A DNA stretch of 64,000 nucleotides. Source: Myxococcus stipitatus (GTDB taxonomy: Bacteria > Myxococcota > Myxococcia > Myxococcales > Myxococcaceae). A model generated the notes under the pieces. The model ran no database searches. It worked only from the letters and a program-made list of their open reading frames with translations, and was not told the DNA's origin. Each line of letters opens with the position of its first letter. Position 1 is the first letter of the stretch. The position numbers were made by a program, and so were the translations under genes. The DNA lies in assembly GCF_021412625.1 (NCBI RefSeq), contig NZ_JAKCFI010000001.1:1240001-1304000 (forward strand), in the 5' to 3' direction. Shown here piece after piece: positions 54,903-63,511 of this stretch.

Positions 54903-55640
54903 ATGGCCAACTCGACGAAGTTTGCGGCGGAGGGCCTGTCGCAATACCTGCGTCACCTGGGGGGGCATCAGCAACTGACTCGCGAGCAGGAATACGAACT
55001 GGCTCGGCGCGCTCGCAAGGGTGACGAGTCCGCGCGGCAGACGCTCGCCACCTCCAATCTGGCCTTCGTTGTCGCCGTGGCGAAGAAGTTCGCCAATCGC
55101 GGCGCGCGACTGGATGACCTCATCCAGGAGGGCAACGTCGGCTTGATGAAGGCGATCGAGCACTTCGATCCGAAGAAGAACGTGCGCTTCGCGACCTACG
55201 CGGTGTGGTGGATCCGCGCCTACATCACCCGGTACCTGAAGGACAACCGCAGCCAGGTGCGCGGCGGCGAGGCGGAGCGGGGCAGCATGGTCGACTTCTC
55301 GCTCGATGCCTCCATCGACGAGGAGGGGGAGACCACCTTCCTCGACCGGCTGGAGGACTCGGGGCCGTCGCCCCAGGACGTCTACCTGTCCAACGAGCAG
55401 GACACGGAGATCCAGGAGGCGCTCACCAAGGTCCGCAAGCGCATTGGCGACCTGGGCTGGGACATCCTCACGGAGCGGCTCACGCAGGACAAGCCGCTGA
55501 CCCTGGAGGAGCTCGGGCAGCGCTGGGGTGTATCGCGCGAGCGCGTGCGCCAGGTGGAGCTCAAGACGAAGACGTTCCTCGAGCGCTACCTGTCGGCCTT
55601 CAACGAGAACGAGGAGCAGGCCGCCCAGGACGCGGCCTGA
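54903..55640 (+). CDS. RpoH-type (sigma-32-like) RNA polymerase sigma factor
   Basis: 245-residue alternative sigma factor. Region 1.2/2: LSQYLRHLGGHQQLTREQEY, NLAFVVAVAKKFANRGARLD, DLIQEGNVGLMKAIEHFDP and FATYAVWWIRAYITRYL; region 4: PLTLEELGQRWGVSRERVRQ. The length, and the absence of the region 1.1 and long non-conserved insert of RpoD, put it with RpoH-like factors. Myxobacteria carry several of these (SigB, SigC, SigE in M. xanthus) for development and stress; I cannot say which one this is. Start ATG 54903 with GGAGG about 10 nt upstream; the frame from 54768 adds an unconserved leader. Confidence 0.88.
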   Translation: MANSTKFAAEGLSQYLRHLGGHQQLTREQEYELARRARKGDESARQTLATSNLAFVVAVAKKFANRGARLDDLIQEGNVGLMKAIEHFDPKKNVRFATYAVWWIRAYITRYLKDNRSQVRGGEAERGSMVDFSLDASIDEEGETTFLDRLEDSGPSPQDVYLSNEQDTEIQEALTKVRKRIGDLGWDILTERLTQDKPLTLEELGQRWGVSRERVRQVELKTKTFLERYLSAFNENEEQAAQDAA

Positions 55641-55653
55641 CGACGCCACGGGC

Positions 55654-55675
55654 CGTCTCCCCACCCGGGGAGGCG
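55654..55675 (+). terminator. GC hairpin after the sigma gene
   Basis: CGTCTCCCC and GGGGAGGCG (with one T-G wobble pair) around a 4-nt loop, 13 nt after the stop. No T-tract. Confidence 0.3.
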
Positions 55676-55796
55676 CCTTCCAGGGGCGGGACTGGCGGGG
55701 TCTTCCACCCTTGCTGGACCCGCCCTCGTTTTTTGGCCGCCCGGACGGGCCGGCTGGTTTGCGTGCGGCCGAGCGTGCGTGCTAAGCCCACCGGCC

Positions 55797-56540
55797 ATGC
55801 GCTTGATTTTGCTCGCCTTGTGCGCGCTCGTGGCCTTCCCGGCGCGGGCAGCGGACCCCGAGGTGTTGGCCCGGTTGGATGCTTTGCATGCCAGGCGCGC
55901 GGACGTGGCGGCGGTGAAGGAGCTGGAGGCGGCGCTCAAGCAGGCCCTGGCGGCGACCCCGGACGACTTCGAGCTGGTGTGGCGCCAGGCGCGGCTGCTG
56001 CAGTGGCAGGCGGACGGGGCCGTGAGCAACGACAAGCTGAAGAAGGTCCTGGGGCGGCAGACCTGGGACGCGGCGGAGAAGGCCGTGAAGCTGGCCCCCG
56101 AACGGGTGGAGGGTCACTACTTCGCGGCGACGGGCATTGGCGCATATTCCCAGGCGGTGGGCGTGATGAAGGCGCTGGGCGAGGGCCTGGAGGGCAAGTT
56201 CAACGAGCGCATCGACGCGGCGCTGCGGATCGACCCGGACTTCTCGATGGGAGCACCGCTCCTGGTGAAGGGCCGGTACTTCTACGAGCTGCCCTGGCCG
56301 AAGCGCGACCTGAAGAAGTCCGCGGAGTATTACGAGAAGGTCATCAAGAAGCACCCGCAGATGCTGCGCGCGCGATACTTCCTCGCCGAGACGCTCCTCA
56401 AGGACGACAAGGCCAAGCAGGCGCACGAGGCCATCCAGCAGGTGAAGCAGGGCAGCGTCGCGTACGACCCGGCGGAGGGTCAGCGCGTTCAAGAGTGGGC
56501 GAAGAAGGTCCAAGCGGACATCGAGGAGGAGCTCAAGTGA
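55797..56540 (+). CDS. Exported TPR-like protein upstream of the acyl-CoA synthetase
   Basis: 247 residues with a signal peptide (LILLALCALVAFPARA, cleavage near residue 18) and helical repeats: ELVWRQARLLQWQADG, ERVEGHYFAATGIGAYSQAV, KSAEYYEKVIKKHPQMLRAR. It resembles TatT-like TPR components and other periplasmic TPR proteins. Start ATG 55797 (the GTG at 55779 is an alternative). There is no ribosome site, and GTGCTAA at 55779-55785 looks like a -10 element, so the message may be leaderless. Its stop overlaps the GTG of the acyl-CoA synthetase gene (GTGA at 56537-56540), so the two are coupled. Confidence 0.7.
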   Translation: MRLILLALCALVAFPARAADPEVLARLDALHARRADVAAVKELEAALKQALAATPDDFELVWRQARLLQWQADGAVSNDKLKKVLGRQTWDAAEKAVKLAPERVEGHYFAATGIGAYSQAVGVMKALGEGLEGKFNERIDAALRIDPDFSMGAPLLVKGRYFYELPWPKRDLKKSAEYYEKVIKKHPQMLRARYFLAETLLKDDKAKQAHEAIQQVKQGSVAYDPAEGQRVQEWAKKVQADIEEELK

Positions 56541-58405
56541 GAGCAGAGAATCAGGTAGCACCTTCGGCTCCGGCGGCCGGAGCGCAGGAGGGAAACCTGG
56601 TCCAGTTGCTGATCCAGCGCGCGCAGAACGCCTCCAAGGCGGGTGTGACGCACAAGAAGGATGGCCGCTGGCAGGACGTGTCGTTCGGGCAGGTGCTGGA
56701 TGACGTGAAGGCGCTGTCGGCCGGGCTCGTCGCCCAGGGCGTCAAGCCTGGAGATCGGGTGGCGCTGTTCGCCAACACCAGCCTCTTGTGGATCGTGGCG
56801 GACCTGGCGATCACCGCCGCGCAGGCCATCACCGTCCCCATCTACTCGTCGAACACGCCGGACGAGTTCGCGTACATCGTCAACCACTCGGAGGCGAACT
56901 TCGTCTTCGTGGACAACGACGAGAAGGACGCCAAGCAGGCTGGCCGCCTCACCCGCGTGCGCCAGAAGCTGGCGGACTGCGGCTCCATCCAGAAGGTCAT
57001 CCTCTTCGAGGGCGCGGTAGCCGGCGGGCAGGAGCTGTCCCTGGCGGACGTGCTGGCCCAGGGCCAGAAGGCCCACCAGGCCAACCCGGGCTCCTTCGAG
57101 GAGCGCGTGGCCTCCGTGAAGTCCGAGGACACCAACTGCATCATCTACACCTCGGGCACCACGGGCCTGCCCAAGGGCGCCATCCTCACCCACGGCAACT
57201 GGACGTACCAGGCGCACGCGGTGCAGGCCATCGGGATGATGGAGCCGGCGGACTCCGTCATGCTGTTCCTGCCGCTGGCGCACGTGTTCGCGCAGGTGGT
57301 GAAGGCCGCGTGGCTCTCCATGGGCTTCCGGCTCATCATCGCGGAGTCGGTGGACAAGCTGCTGGCGAACCTGGTGGAGACGCGCCCCACGGTGCTGCCG
57401 TCCGTGCCCCGCGTGTTCGAGAAGGTCTACAACAACGTCGTGGCCAACGGCTCCGCGGCGCCGGGCCTCAAGGGCCGGATGTTCCGCTGGGCCTTCAAGC
57501 TGTTCGACGAGTACGTCGACGCGCAGATGCAGGGCCGCGAGTACAACCCGCTGGCCTTCGCGCTGGCGCGCAAGCTGGTGTTCAGCAAGGTGCGCGGCAC
57601 GCTGGACGAGAAGCTGGGCGGCAACATGCGCCTGTTCGTCTCCGGCGGCGCGCCGCTGTCGCGGAAGATCGGCTACTTCTTCGACCTGCTCGGCTTCAAG
57701 GTGGTGGAGGGCTACGGCCTGACGGAGACGGCGGCGCCCACCAACGCCAACCGGCCGAACAAGATCAAGATCGGCACCGTGGGCCCGGCGATGCCGGGCA
57801 CCGAGGCGAAGATCGCCGCGGACGGCGAGGTGCTCGTGCGTGGCCCCTGCGTCATGAAGGGCTACTACAAGAACGACGAGGCCACCGCCGAGGCCCTGGA
57901 GAAGGACGGCTGGTACCACACCGGTGACATCGGGGAGATCGACGCGGACGGCTACCTGCGCATCACCGACCGCAAGAAGGACATCATCGTCACCGCGGGC
58001 GGCAAGAACGTGGCGCCGCAGAACATCGAGAACACGCTCAAGACGTTCCCCATCATGAGCCAGGCCATGGTGTACGGCGACAAGCGCCCGTACCTCGTCG
58101 CCCTCATCACGGTGGCGGACGAGGCGGTCCGCAAGCTCCTCGCGGAGAAGGGCGCGCCCGTGGGCTCCTACGCGGACAACGCCAAGCGCCCCGAAGTCCA
58201 CGCGGCGGTGAAGGCCGTGCTGGACAAGGTGAACTCGGAGCAGCCGCCGTACGCCACCATCAAGCGCTTCACCGTCATGCCCGCCGACTTCACCCAGGAG
58301 ACCGGCGAGCTGACGCCCACCCTCAAGGTGAAGCGCAAGGTGTGTAGCCAGAAGTACAAGGCGCAGATCGACGCCATGTACGACAACGCGGCCGTGCTGG
58401 ACTAG
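56537..58405 (+). CDS. Long-chain acyl-CoA synthetase (AMP-forming)
   Basis: 622-residue adenylate-forming ligase that activates a long-chain fatty acid to acyl-CoA. P-loop-like motif YTSGTTGLPKGAILTHGN; GYGLTETAAPTNANR (adenine/Mg site); WYHTGDIGEID and the hinge YLRITDRKKDIIVTAGGKN; catalytic Lys near the C-terminus in the QETGELTPTLKVKRK stretch. The internal VLPSVPRVFEKVYNNV is typical of the eukaryote-like FAA1/Rv2187 branch. Start GTG 56537 has GAGGAGG 7 nt upstream; the frame open from 55205 runs across two other genes. Myxobacteria depend on fatty acid metabolism for development. A hairpin follows the stop. Confidence 0.93.
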   Translation: MRAENQVAPSAPAAGAQEGNLVQLLIQRAQNASKAGVTHKKDGRWQDVSFGQVLDDVKALSAGLVAQGVKPGDRVALFANTSLLWIVADLAITAAQAITVPIYSSNTPDEFAYIVNHSEANFVFVDNDEKDAKQAGRLTRVRQKLADCGSIQKVILFEGAVAGGQELSLADVLAQGQKAHQANPGSFEERVASVKSEDTNCIIYTSGTTGLPKGAILTHGNWTYQAHAVQAIGMMEPADSVMLFLPLAHVFAQVVKAAWLSMGFRLIIAESVDKLLANLVETRPTVLPSVPRVFEKVYNNVVANGSAAPGLKGRMFRWAFKLFDEYVDAQMQGREYNPLAFALARKLVFSKVRGTLDEKLGGNMRLFVSGGAPLSRKIGYFFDLLGFKVVEGYGLTETAAPTNANRPNKIKIGTVGPAMPGTEAKIAADGEVLVRGPCVMKGYYKNDEATAEALEKDGWYHTGDIGEIDADGYLRITDRKKDIIVTAGGKNVAPQNIENTLKTFPIMSQAMVYGDKRPYLVALITVADEAVRKLLAEKGAPVGSYADNAKRPEVHAAVKAVLDKVNSEQPPYATIKRFTVMPADFTQETGELTPTLKVKRKVCSQKYKAQIDAMYDNAAVLD

Positions 58406-58424
58406 CCGCCGCCCGGTCCTCGCT

Positions 58425-58455
58425 CCCCCTGGTGCCTCCCCGCGGCGCCAGGGGG
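58425..58455 (+). terminator. Hairpin after the acyl-CoA synthetase gene
   Basis: CCCCCTGGTGCC and GGCGCCAGGGGG (one wobble), 12-bp stem, 7-nt loop, 20 nt after the stop. No T-run. Confidence 0.5.
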
Positions 58456-58517
58456 GATGTCGCCTTCTCCGCTCTCAGATGAGGCGGGGGACGGTGGCCC
58501 CAGGTCCTGGAACGCCA

Positions 58518-58558
58518 ACGCCCGATCGACCCCGGAGGTACCAGGGTGGATCGGGCGT
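58518..58558. terminator. Second hairpin between the convergent genes
   Basis: ACGCCCGATC and GATCGGGCGT, perfect 10-bp arms, with a 21-nt loop that holds a smaller ACCC/GGGT stem. It lies between the acyl-CoA synthetase and tatA stops and could end tatA transcription. Confidence 0.4.
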
Positions 58559-58589
58559 CGTGCTACGTGGGAGGGCCCCGGGGGCCGGC

Positions 58590-58832
58590 TCAGGCGTGGC
58601 TGCTGGGCGTCTGCGACTTGACGTCCTTGTCGATGGTGCCGCCGCTGGCGAGCGTGCCGCCGGCCTTCTTGTCGCCAGGCGCGCCCGTCTCCTCGTCACC
58701 GGAGAAGCCGCGCTTGAAGTTGCGGATCGCGCTGCCCAGGGACGAGCCGAGCTGCGGCAGCCGCGTCGCCCCGAAGAGGAGCAGCAGCACGAACAGGATC
58801 AGGAGAAGTTCCATTGGCTTCAGCCCCAGCAT
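58590..58832 (-). CDS. tatA: Sec-independent translocase subunit TatA/TatE
   Basis: 80-residue single-pass protein: a short N-terminus, hydrophobic helix ELLLILFVLLLLFGATRLPQ, the conserved Gly-hinge, an amphipathic helix SSLGSAIRNFKRGFSGD, and a charged tail. It forms the pore for export of folded proteins by the twin-arginine route. Start ATG 58832 with GGAG 7 nt upstream; the longer frame continues through the histidine kinase gene and is a shadow. tatB and tatC are not in the window. It lies 73 nt downstream of the histidine kinase. Confidence 0.92.
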   Translation of the reverse strand: MLGLKPMELLLILFVLLLLFGATRLPQLGSSLGSAIRNFKRGFSGDEETGAPGDKKAGGTLASGGTIDKDVKSQTPSSHA

Positions 58833-58905
58833 CGCTCGACTCCTTCGCGAAAAACGGGCGGAGCATAGCGGGGGGGAGGCCTGACCGCCAGCAAGAGCGG
58901 ATCCC

Positions 58906-59925
58906 TCACGCCTGAAGGGTCGCTGGCGGGGCGAGTTCGACGGGGCGCGCCGTCGCCAGGGTGAGGAACAAGGCGCTCCCCCCCGGGTCCGTCTCCACGC
59001 CCACGGTGCCGCCGTGGACCTCGACCTCCTGTCGGGCCAGGTAGACGCGCAGTGGATCCTCCAGCTTCTTCTCCCGGAAGGCGCGCTCCTCGCGGCGGAA
59101 GACGACGGAGGCGTCCTCGTCGGACAGGGGGACGCCGTCGCGGCGCACCTCCACCCGCACCCGGCCCCCTCCGCCGTGCAGACCCAGCCGGATGACCTCG
59201 CCGGGTTGGGCGCGTGACAGCTGGTAGAGGATGAAGGCCTCCAGCGCGTGCTGGATGCGGGCCCCGTCCACCACCACCTCCGGGGGCGTGGCCAGCGGAT
59301 CCACGTCCAGCAGGAGCGACACGTTGGCGGCGCTGGCGGCGGCGCGCTGGCGCTCCACCGCGGCGTCCAGCAGGGGCAGCAGCGGCTGGCGCTCCCGTTC
59401 GCAGGCCAGCGAGCCCAGGTCGGCCCGGCTGGAGTCGAAGAAGTCCTGGGAGAAGGCGATCGAGCGGTCCGCGTTGCGCAGGATGGTCTCCAGCCCGCGC
59501 TGCACCTTGGGCTCCAGGGGCACCCGTCCGTTGAGCAGCAGGGCGGCGTAGGAGCGGACGTTGGCCAGCGAGCCTCGCAGGTCGTGGGAGGCCATGCCCA
59601 GATAGCGCACCCGGCGCCGCGTCTCCTCGTCGCTCCAGGCCAGCGGGAAGGTCCACCACAGGCGGTCTCCTCCGTCGAGCGACTCCTCCCCCGCGAGCAG
59701 GGCGCGGTCCTCCTGCTCCCAGATGCGCGCGTCACCGTCATGGCGATGGAAGCCCGCCCGCGTCATCAGTTCCTCGATGGAGCCGACGTCCGAGGGCAGC
59801 TCGGGCAGGCCCAGGTGCTCGAGGAGCAGCCGTCCCACCGGGCGTGGGGGCCCCTGCTGGGGGACCAGGACGATGCCGGGCGCTTCCACCGTACCGCCAG
59901 CTCCCATCTCCCCCGGGCTCCTCAC
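58906..59925 (-). CDS. Histidine-kinase-like protein with degenerate ATP-binding boxes
   Basis: 339-residue soluble protein. The dimerisation/phosphoacceptor domain is clear: YLGMASHDLRGSLANVRSY with H114. The catalytic domain that should follow is degenerate: the N-box position reads ALEAFILYQLSRAQ without the usual Asn, the G1 box reads VRRDGVPLSDED instead of D-x-G-x-G, while the G2-like GGTVGVETDPGGSALFLTL is kept. It may bind ATP poorly and serve as a scaffold or phosphatase. Start GTG 59925 has GGAGG 8 nt upstream; the GTG at 59934 sits inside the ribosome site. It is divergent from a single-domain response regulator gene 157 nt away, its likely partner. Confidence 0.75.
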   Translation of the reverse strand: MRSPGEMGAGGTVEAPGIVLVPQQGPPRPVGRLLLEHLGLPELPSDVGSIEELMTRAGFHRHDGDARIWEQEDRALLAGEESLDGGDRLWWTFPLAWSDEETRRRVRYLGMASHDLRGSLANVRSYAALLLNGRVPLEPKVQRGLETILRNADRSIAFSQDFFDSSRADLGSLACERERQPLLPLLDAAVERQRAAASAANVSLLLDVDPLATPPEVVVDGARIQHALEAFILYQLSRAQPGEVIRLGLHGGGGRVRVEVRRDGVPLSDEDASVVFRREERAFREKKLEDPLRVYLARQEVEVHGGTVGVETDPGGSALFLTLATARPVELAPPATLQA

Positions 59926-60082
59926 GTTTTCCACCTCCTGTCCAGCAGGTCACGGAAAGGGTGGGGAGGCACTGTCGGTTTTGCAACGTGGGACCCGACG
60001 GCTCCTGGAGTCCGTGTTTTCTTGCGCCGCGTGGGAGGAGGATGGTGGAAGAATCCTGATCGCCGCACCGAGGGAGACTGCC

Positions 60083-60508
60083 CTGACCCCGCCCAACACA
60101 CAGCCTGCTGGTGCACCGGTCGTTCTCGTCGTGGACGACGACCCGGACATCCTGGAAGCCCTCTCCGAGATCCTGGAGGCGGAGGGGTTCGAAATCCGCC
60201 GCGCGCGCAACGGCAAGGAGGCGTTGGATCGCCTCGAGCCCGAACCGCCAGACCTCATCCTGCTCGACCTGATGATGCCGGTGATGGATGGGTGGGAGTT
60301 CGCCCAGAAGATGCGCCAGAAGCCACCGGAGGTGGCGGGCATCCCCCTCATCGTCCTCAGCGCGGACCGCAACGTCGGCAGCAAGGCGGCGGACATCGGC
60401 GCGGTGGGGCACCTGGCCAAGCCCTTCGAGCTCAACGACCTGCTGGAGATGGTGCGTCGCTCACTGAACCCACCCTCCGGCGTCGGGACGTCCACCACCG
60501 CGCCTTGA
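60083..60508 (+). CDS. Single-domain response regulator (receiver only)
   Basis: About 141 residues: a complete CheY-like receiver with acidic pocket D18-D20, phosphoacceptor D62 in LILLDLMMPVMDGWEF, the switch Ser in LIVLSADRN, and the conserved Lys in GHLAKPFEL. No output domain, so it acts by protein contact or phosphorelay. No ATG, GTG or TTG lies near the receiver start. CTG 60083 has GGGAG 6 nt upstream and is the best candidate; GTG 60014 is possible but its GGAG is only 3 nt away. Divergent from the degenerate histidine kinase, with which it probably pairs. Confidence 0.82.
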   Translation: MTPPNTQPAGAPVVLVVDDDPDILEALSEILEAEGFEIRRARNGKEALDRLEPEPPDLILLDLMMPVMDGWEFAQKMRQKPPEVAGIPLIVLSADRNVGSKAADIGAVGHLAKPFELNDLLEMVRRSLNPPSGVGTSTTAP

Positions 60509-60530
60509 GCCGCCGGGCCCATCGCGCTGC

Positions 60531-60559
60531 TTGACCTGCCAGGGGGGCGACATTACGGT
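60531..60559 (+). promoter_or_regulatory. Promoter of the SCP-2 gene
   Basis: TTGACC (60531-60536), 17-nt spacer, TACGGT (60554-60559), about 44 nt before the predicted leader end at ATG 60610. Confidence 0.6.
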
Positions 60560-60609
60560 CCCCCCACTGTCTTGATTCACCAATCAATGACCAGGGCAAG
60601 GAGCGAGTC

Positions 60610-60933
60610 ATGAGCGCGAAGGACATCATCGAGAACCAGATTCCCGAGGTTCTCAAGGCGAAGCCGGAGCTGGCGAAGGACATCAACGCCGTCATCCACT
60701 TCGACATCTCCGGCGAGGGCGGCGGCAAGTGGACTCTCGACCTGACCAAGGCGGAGAACTGGGTGTCGGCGGGTCTCGAGGGTGCGTCGAAGATGACCAT
60801 CCTGGTGAGCAACGATGACTTCGTGAAGATCCGCGAGAAGAAGCTGAACGCGCAGATGGCCGCCATGCAGGGCAAGCTGAAGTTCAAGCCCATGGACATG
60901 GCCCTGGCGATGAAGCTGGCCAAGCTGCTCTAG
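60610..60933 (+). CDS. SCP-2 sterol-carrier-family protein
   Basis: 107-residue lipid-binding protein of the sterol carrier protein-2 fold: INAVIHFDISGEGGGKWTLD, then LVSNDDFVKIREKKLNAQ, and KFKPMDMALAMKLAKLL with the family hydrophobic pocket. It is a lone SCP-2 domain, as found beside fatty-acid and CoA enzymes; it may bind acyl-CoA or sterol-like lipids. Start ATG 60610 follows AAGGAG 8 nt upstream. Located among acyl-CoA synthetase and the AMACR-type racemase, it could shuttle lipid intermediates (inferred). A hairpin follows. Confidence 0.9.
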   Translation: MSAKDIIENQIPEVLKAKPELAKDINAVIHFDISGEGGGKWTLDLTKAENWVSAGLEGASKMTILVSNDDFVKIREKKLNAQMAAMQGKLKFKPMDMALAMKLAKLL

Positions 60934-60965
60934 TCCTCCGGCAGTCCCTGGGGCGGACAAAGCGG

Positions 60966-60982
60966 CTCGTCGTCCCGACGAG
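60966..60982 (+). terminator. Small hairpin after the SCP-2 gene
   Basis: CTCGTCG and CGACGAG, perfect 7-bp arms, 3-nt loop, 33 nt after the stop. No T-tract; weak candidate. Confidence 0.3.
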
Positions 60983-61093
60983 GCGTGCTTCCTCCGGCCC
61001 CGGCTCTCGCGCGGCGCGTTCTCCCTGGGTGGAGGGCGCGCCGCACGTCGTTTCAGGCGCGTGTCTCCCTCGACCTTCCTCCCAGGAGTTCCC

Positions 61094-62266
61094 ATGTCGT
61101 CGCTTCCTCTCACGGGTCTGCGCGTGCTGGACCTGTCGCGGCTGCTCCCCGGGCCCTACGCCACGCTGGTGCTGGCGGACCTGGGGGCCACGGTGGTGAA
61201 GGTGGAGGAGCCGGACGGAGGCGACTACGTCCGGCAGATGCCGCCCGAGCGGGACGGGGTGGGCGCGCTGTTCTACGGCCTCAACCGCAACAAGCGCTCG
61301 CTGACGCTCAACCTCAAGACGCCCGAGGGGCGCGACGCGCTCAAGCGGCTCGTGCGCACCCATGACGTCCTCGTGGAGAGCTTCCGGCCGGGCGTCATGG
61401 ACAAGCTGGGCGTGGGCGAGGCGGTGCTGCGCGCGGAGAACCCGCGGCTCATCTACTGCGCCATCTCCGGCTATGGGCGGACGGGGCCGGACCGGCTGAA
61501 GGCGGGGCACGACCTGAACTACGTCGCCCGCGCGGGCCTGCTGGGCTATGGCGGCGAGGCGGATGGGGCGCCCGCGTTCCCCGGCGTGCAGATGGGCGAC
61601 ATCGGGGGGGGGAGCCTCTTCGCGCTGGTGGGCATCCTGGCGGCGCTGCACGAGCGCGAGCGCACCGGGCTGGGGCGGTTGGTGGACGTGTCGATGACGG
61701 ACGGGGCCACCGCGTTCCTGCACATGCACCTGGCGGCGCGGCTCTTCATGGGCGAGCAGGGCGGTCCGCTCCAGCGGGGGCGCGAGGCGCTCAATGGCGG
61801 TTATGCGTGCTACGGCCTGTACCGGACGGCGGACGGACGCTGGCTGGCGGTGGGCGCGCTGGAGCCCAAGTTCTTCATGGGCGTGCTGGAGCGGCTGGGG
61901 CGCATGGACCTGATGGAGGATGCCTATGCGCCCGGCGAGGCGGGGCTGCGCGTGAAGGCGGAGCTGACGCGCCTGTTCGCCGAGCACCCCATGGCGTACT
62001 GGCAGGAGCGCTTCGCGGGCACGGACCTGTGCGTGGAGCCGGTGGCCGAGGGCGACCAGGTGCTGGCGGACGCGCAGCTGCGCGCGCGGGGCCTCTTCGT
62101 GGACGTGGAGGATGCTCGGCTCGGGCGCAAGGTGACGCACCTGTTGACGCCGCTGCGCATGGGGCCCACGCCCGTGCAGCCGCCTCCCGCGCTGGGCGAG
62201 CACTCGCGCGAGGTCCTCACCGAGGCGGGCTTCTCCGAGGAGGAGCTCGAGCGGCTGGGCTTCTGA
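61094..62266 (+). CDS. Alpha-methylacyl-CoA racemase-type CoA transferase family III enzyme
   Basis: 390-residue CaiB/BaiF-fold protein. The three catalytic residues of the AMACR branch are in place: H139 in AGHDLNYVARAG, D169 in QMGDIGGGS, E257 in VGALEPKFF. N-terminal LRVLDLSRLLPGPYATLVLADLGA and KVEEPDGGDY bind CoA. It should epimerise 2-methylacyl-CoA (or similar branched acyl-CoA). The family also holds formyl-CoA transferases, but the His/Asp/Glu set favours racemase. Start ATG 61094 with AGGAG 6 nt upstream. Branched-chain fatty acids are abundant in myxobacteria, which fits. Convergent with the exported unknown after an 87-nt gap. Confidence 0.9.
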   Translation: MSSLPLTGLRVLDLSRLLPGPYATLVLADLGATVVKVEEPDGGDYVRQMPPERDGVGALFYGLNRNKRSLTLNLKTPEGRDALKRLVRTHDVLVESFRPGVMDKLGVGEAVLRAENPRLIYCAISGYGRTGPDRLKAGHDLNYVARAGLLGYGGEADGAPAFPGVQMGDIGGGSLFALVGILAALHERERTGLGRLVDVSMTDGATAFLHMHLAARLFMGEQGGPLQRGREALNGGYACYGLYRTADGRWLAVGALEPKFFMGVLERLGRMDLMEDAYAPGEAGLRVKAELTRLFAEHPMAYWQERFAGTDLCVEPVAEGDQVLADAQLRARGLFVDVEDARLGRKVTHLLTPLRMGPTPVQPPPALGEHSREVLTEAGFSEEELERLGF

Positions 62267-62353
62267 GCGGGCCGCTGGGCACGTGGATGGCCGGCCCCGG
62301 TCGAGCATGACGCCATGGGCGGCTTTCCGGCGCGCGCGCCGCCGAGCCATTCG

Positions 62354-63511
62354 CTACCGGCGAGGCGTGCTCCAGGACGCCTCGCCCCGGGCCGCGTGGC
62401 AGGTGTCGCCCACCAGGTCCAGGGCGCGCTGGGGCGCCTCGGCGGCGAGGGTCGAGGGCGCGCCGAACATGCCCGTCGCGTCCATCCTGCGCACGGTGTT
62501 CGCCAGATACCCGCGGGCGCGCTCGATGACCTTTCGTTGGGGCTCGGTGGGCCGCCAGCCGGTGTCGTCGCGATATCGCCCGAGCGTCTCCAGCAGGTGG
62601 CCGTAGAACTTCAGCATCTGTGACAGCACCCGCGCGCGCTGTTCACGGTCGGCCGCCGCGAGCGCGGTCTCGTACTGCCGGGCCTCCGAGTCGAGCCGGT
62701 ACAGGAGCACGTCTCGCACCGCGTCCAGCCGCTTGCGCCAGGCGCTCCGGATGGAAGGGTGGCGTGCCCAGCCCGTGACGGCCTGGACGTAATGGAGCCC
62801 GCCACACGGGTGCGCGTAGATGCCCTGCCCACGCTTGGGGACCTCGGGGCGCCCGGCCTTCATGCCCGCGGCGAGCTCCGCGTCCGCCGCCTCCAGCGTC
62901 GCGAGCGCGGCTTCCATCACCGCGTCGACGCGGACCTCGACGCCGTGCCTCGTGCGGAACGTGTCCCCGGGGCGAGACACCAGCGAGAGCGCATCCAGCG
63001 TCCACGCGGCGTCGGGCGTCGCGACCTGGTCCGGGCGGAAGTCCCGGCGCAGGTCGTCCACGAGCGCCTGGAGCGTCACGGGCGCGCCCCATCCGGCCTG
63101 GAAGCGCTGGGACAGCGGGTGGCCCGCGCGCAGCAACGTCTTGAGGAGGAGGGTGGGGTGGGGCTCGACGGGCGCCCCCTCGGGGGTGGCCGTGTCGAAG
63201 GACAGGTCCGCCTGTGACGCGTCCTTCCCGTCGACCTGCGCGCGCCGCAGGAAGTCCGACACGATGACGTCTCCGGCGGCGCGTCCGTCCCTGGCGCGGA
63301 AGTCCCTGCCGTCCAGGGCCATGCCGTGCGCGAGCGACCAAGGCTCGTGTGCATCCGACGCCCAGGCGCGACACCGGTTGGCCAGCTCGCTCGCCAGGGG
63401 CGAGGGCGCCGCGGCGAGCGCGGATGGGCCGAGTCCGAGGTTCAGGGAGACGACGACCGCGCGGAGCGCGCGCCGGGCCAGGGGCCAGGACGGCGCGCGC
63501 TCTCGCGACAT
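62354..63511 (-). CDS. Exported hypothetical protein coupled to a MarR regulator
   Basis: 385 residues, probably with a signal peptide (RALRAVVVSLNLGLGPSALAAAP). The mature part is helical, with no recognised family; noticeable segments are SLAHGMALDGRDFRARDGRA, GIYAHPCGGLHYVQAVTGW and SQMLKFYGHLLETLGRYRDD. Pairs of His (HP, LHYV) and CHAARGEAS near the C-terminus may bind metal or haem. Start ATG 63511 overlaps the MarR stop (TGATG), so the two genes are one transcript with coupled translation. The frame open to 63832 runs antisense-free but in another frame through MarR and is a shadow. Function unknown; likely part of the MarR regulon. Confidence 0.6.
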   Translation of the reverse strand: MSRERAPSWPLARRALRAVVVSLNLGLGPSALAAAPSPLASELANRCRAWASDAHEPWSLAHGMALDGRDFRARDGRAAGDVIVSDFLRRAQVDGKDASQADLSFDTATPEGAPVEPHPTLLLKTLLRAGHPLSQRFQAGWGAPVTLQALVDDLRRDFRPDQVATPDAAWTLDALSLVSRPGDTFRTRHGVEVRVDAVMEAALATLEAADAELAAGMKAGRPEVPKRGQGIYAHPCGGLHYVQAVTGWARHPSIRSAWRKRLDAVRDVLLYRLDSEARQYETALAAADREQRARVLSQMLKFYGHLLETLGRYRDDTGWRPTEPQRKVIERARGYLANTVRRMDATGMFGAPSTLAAEAPQRALDLVGDTCHAARGEASWSTPRR

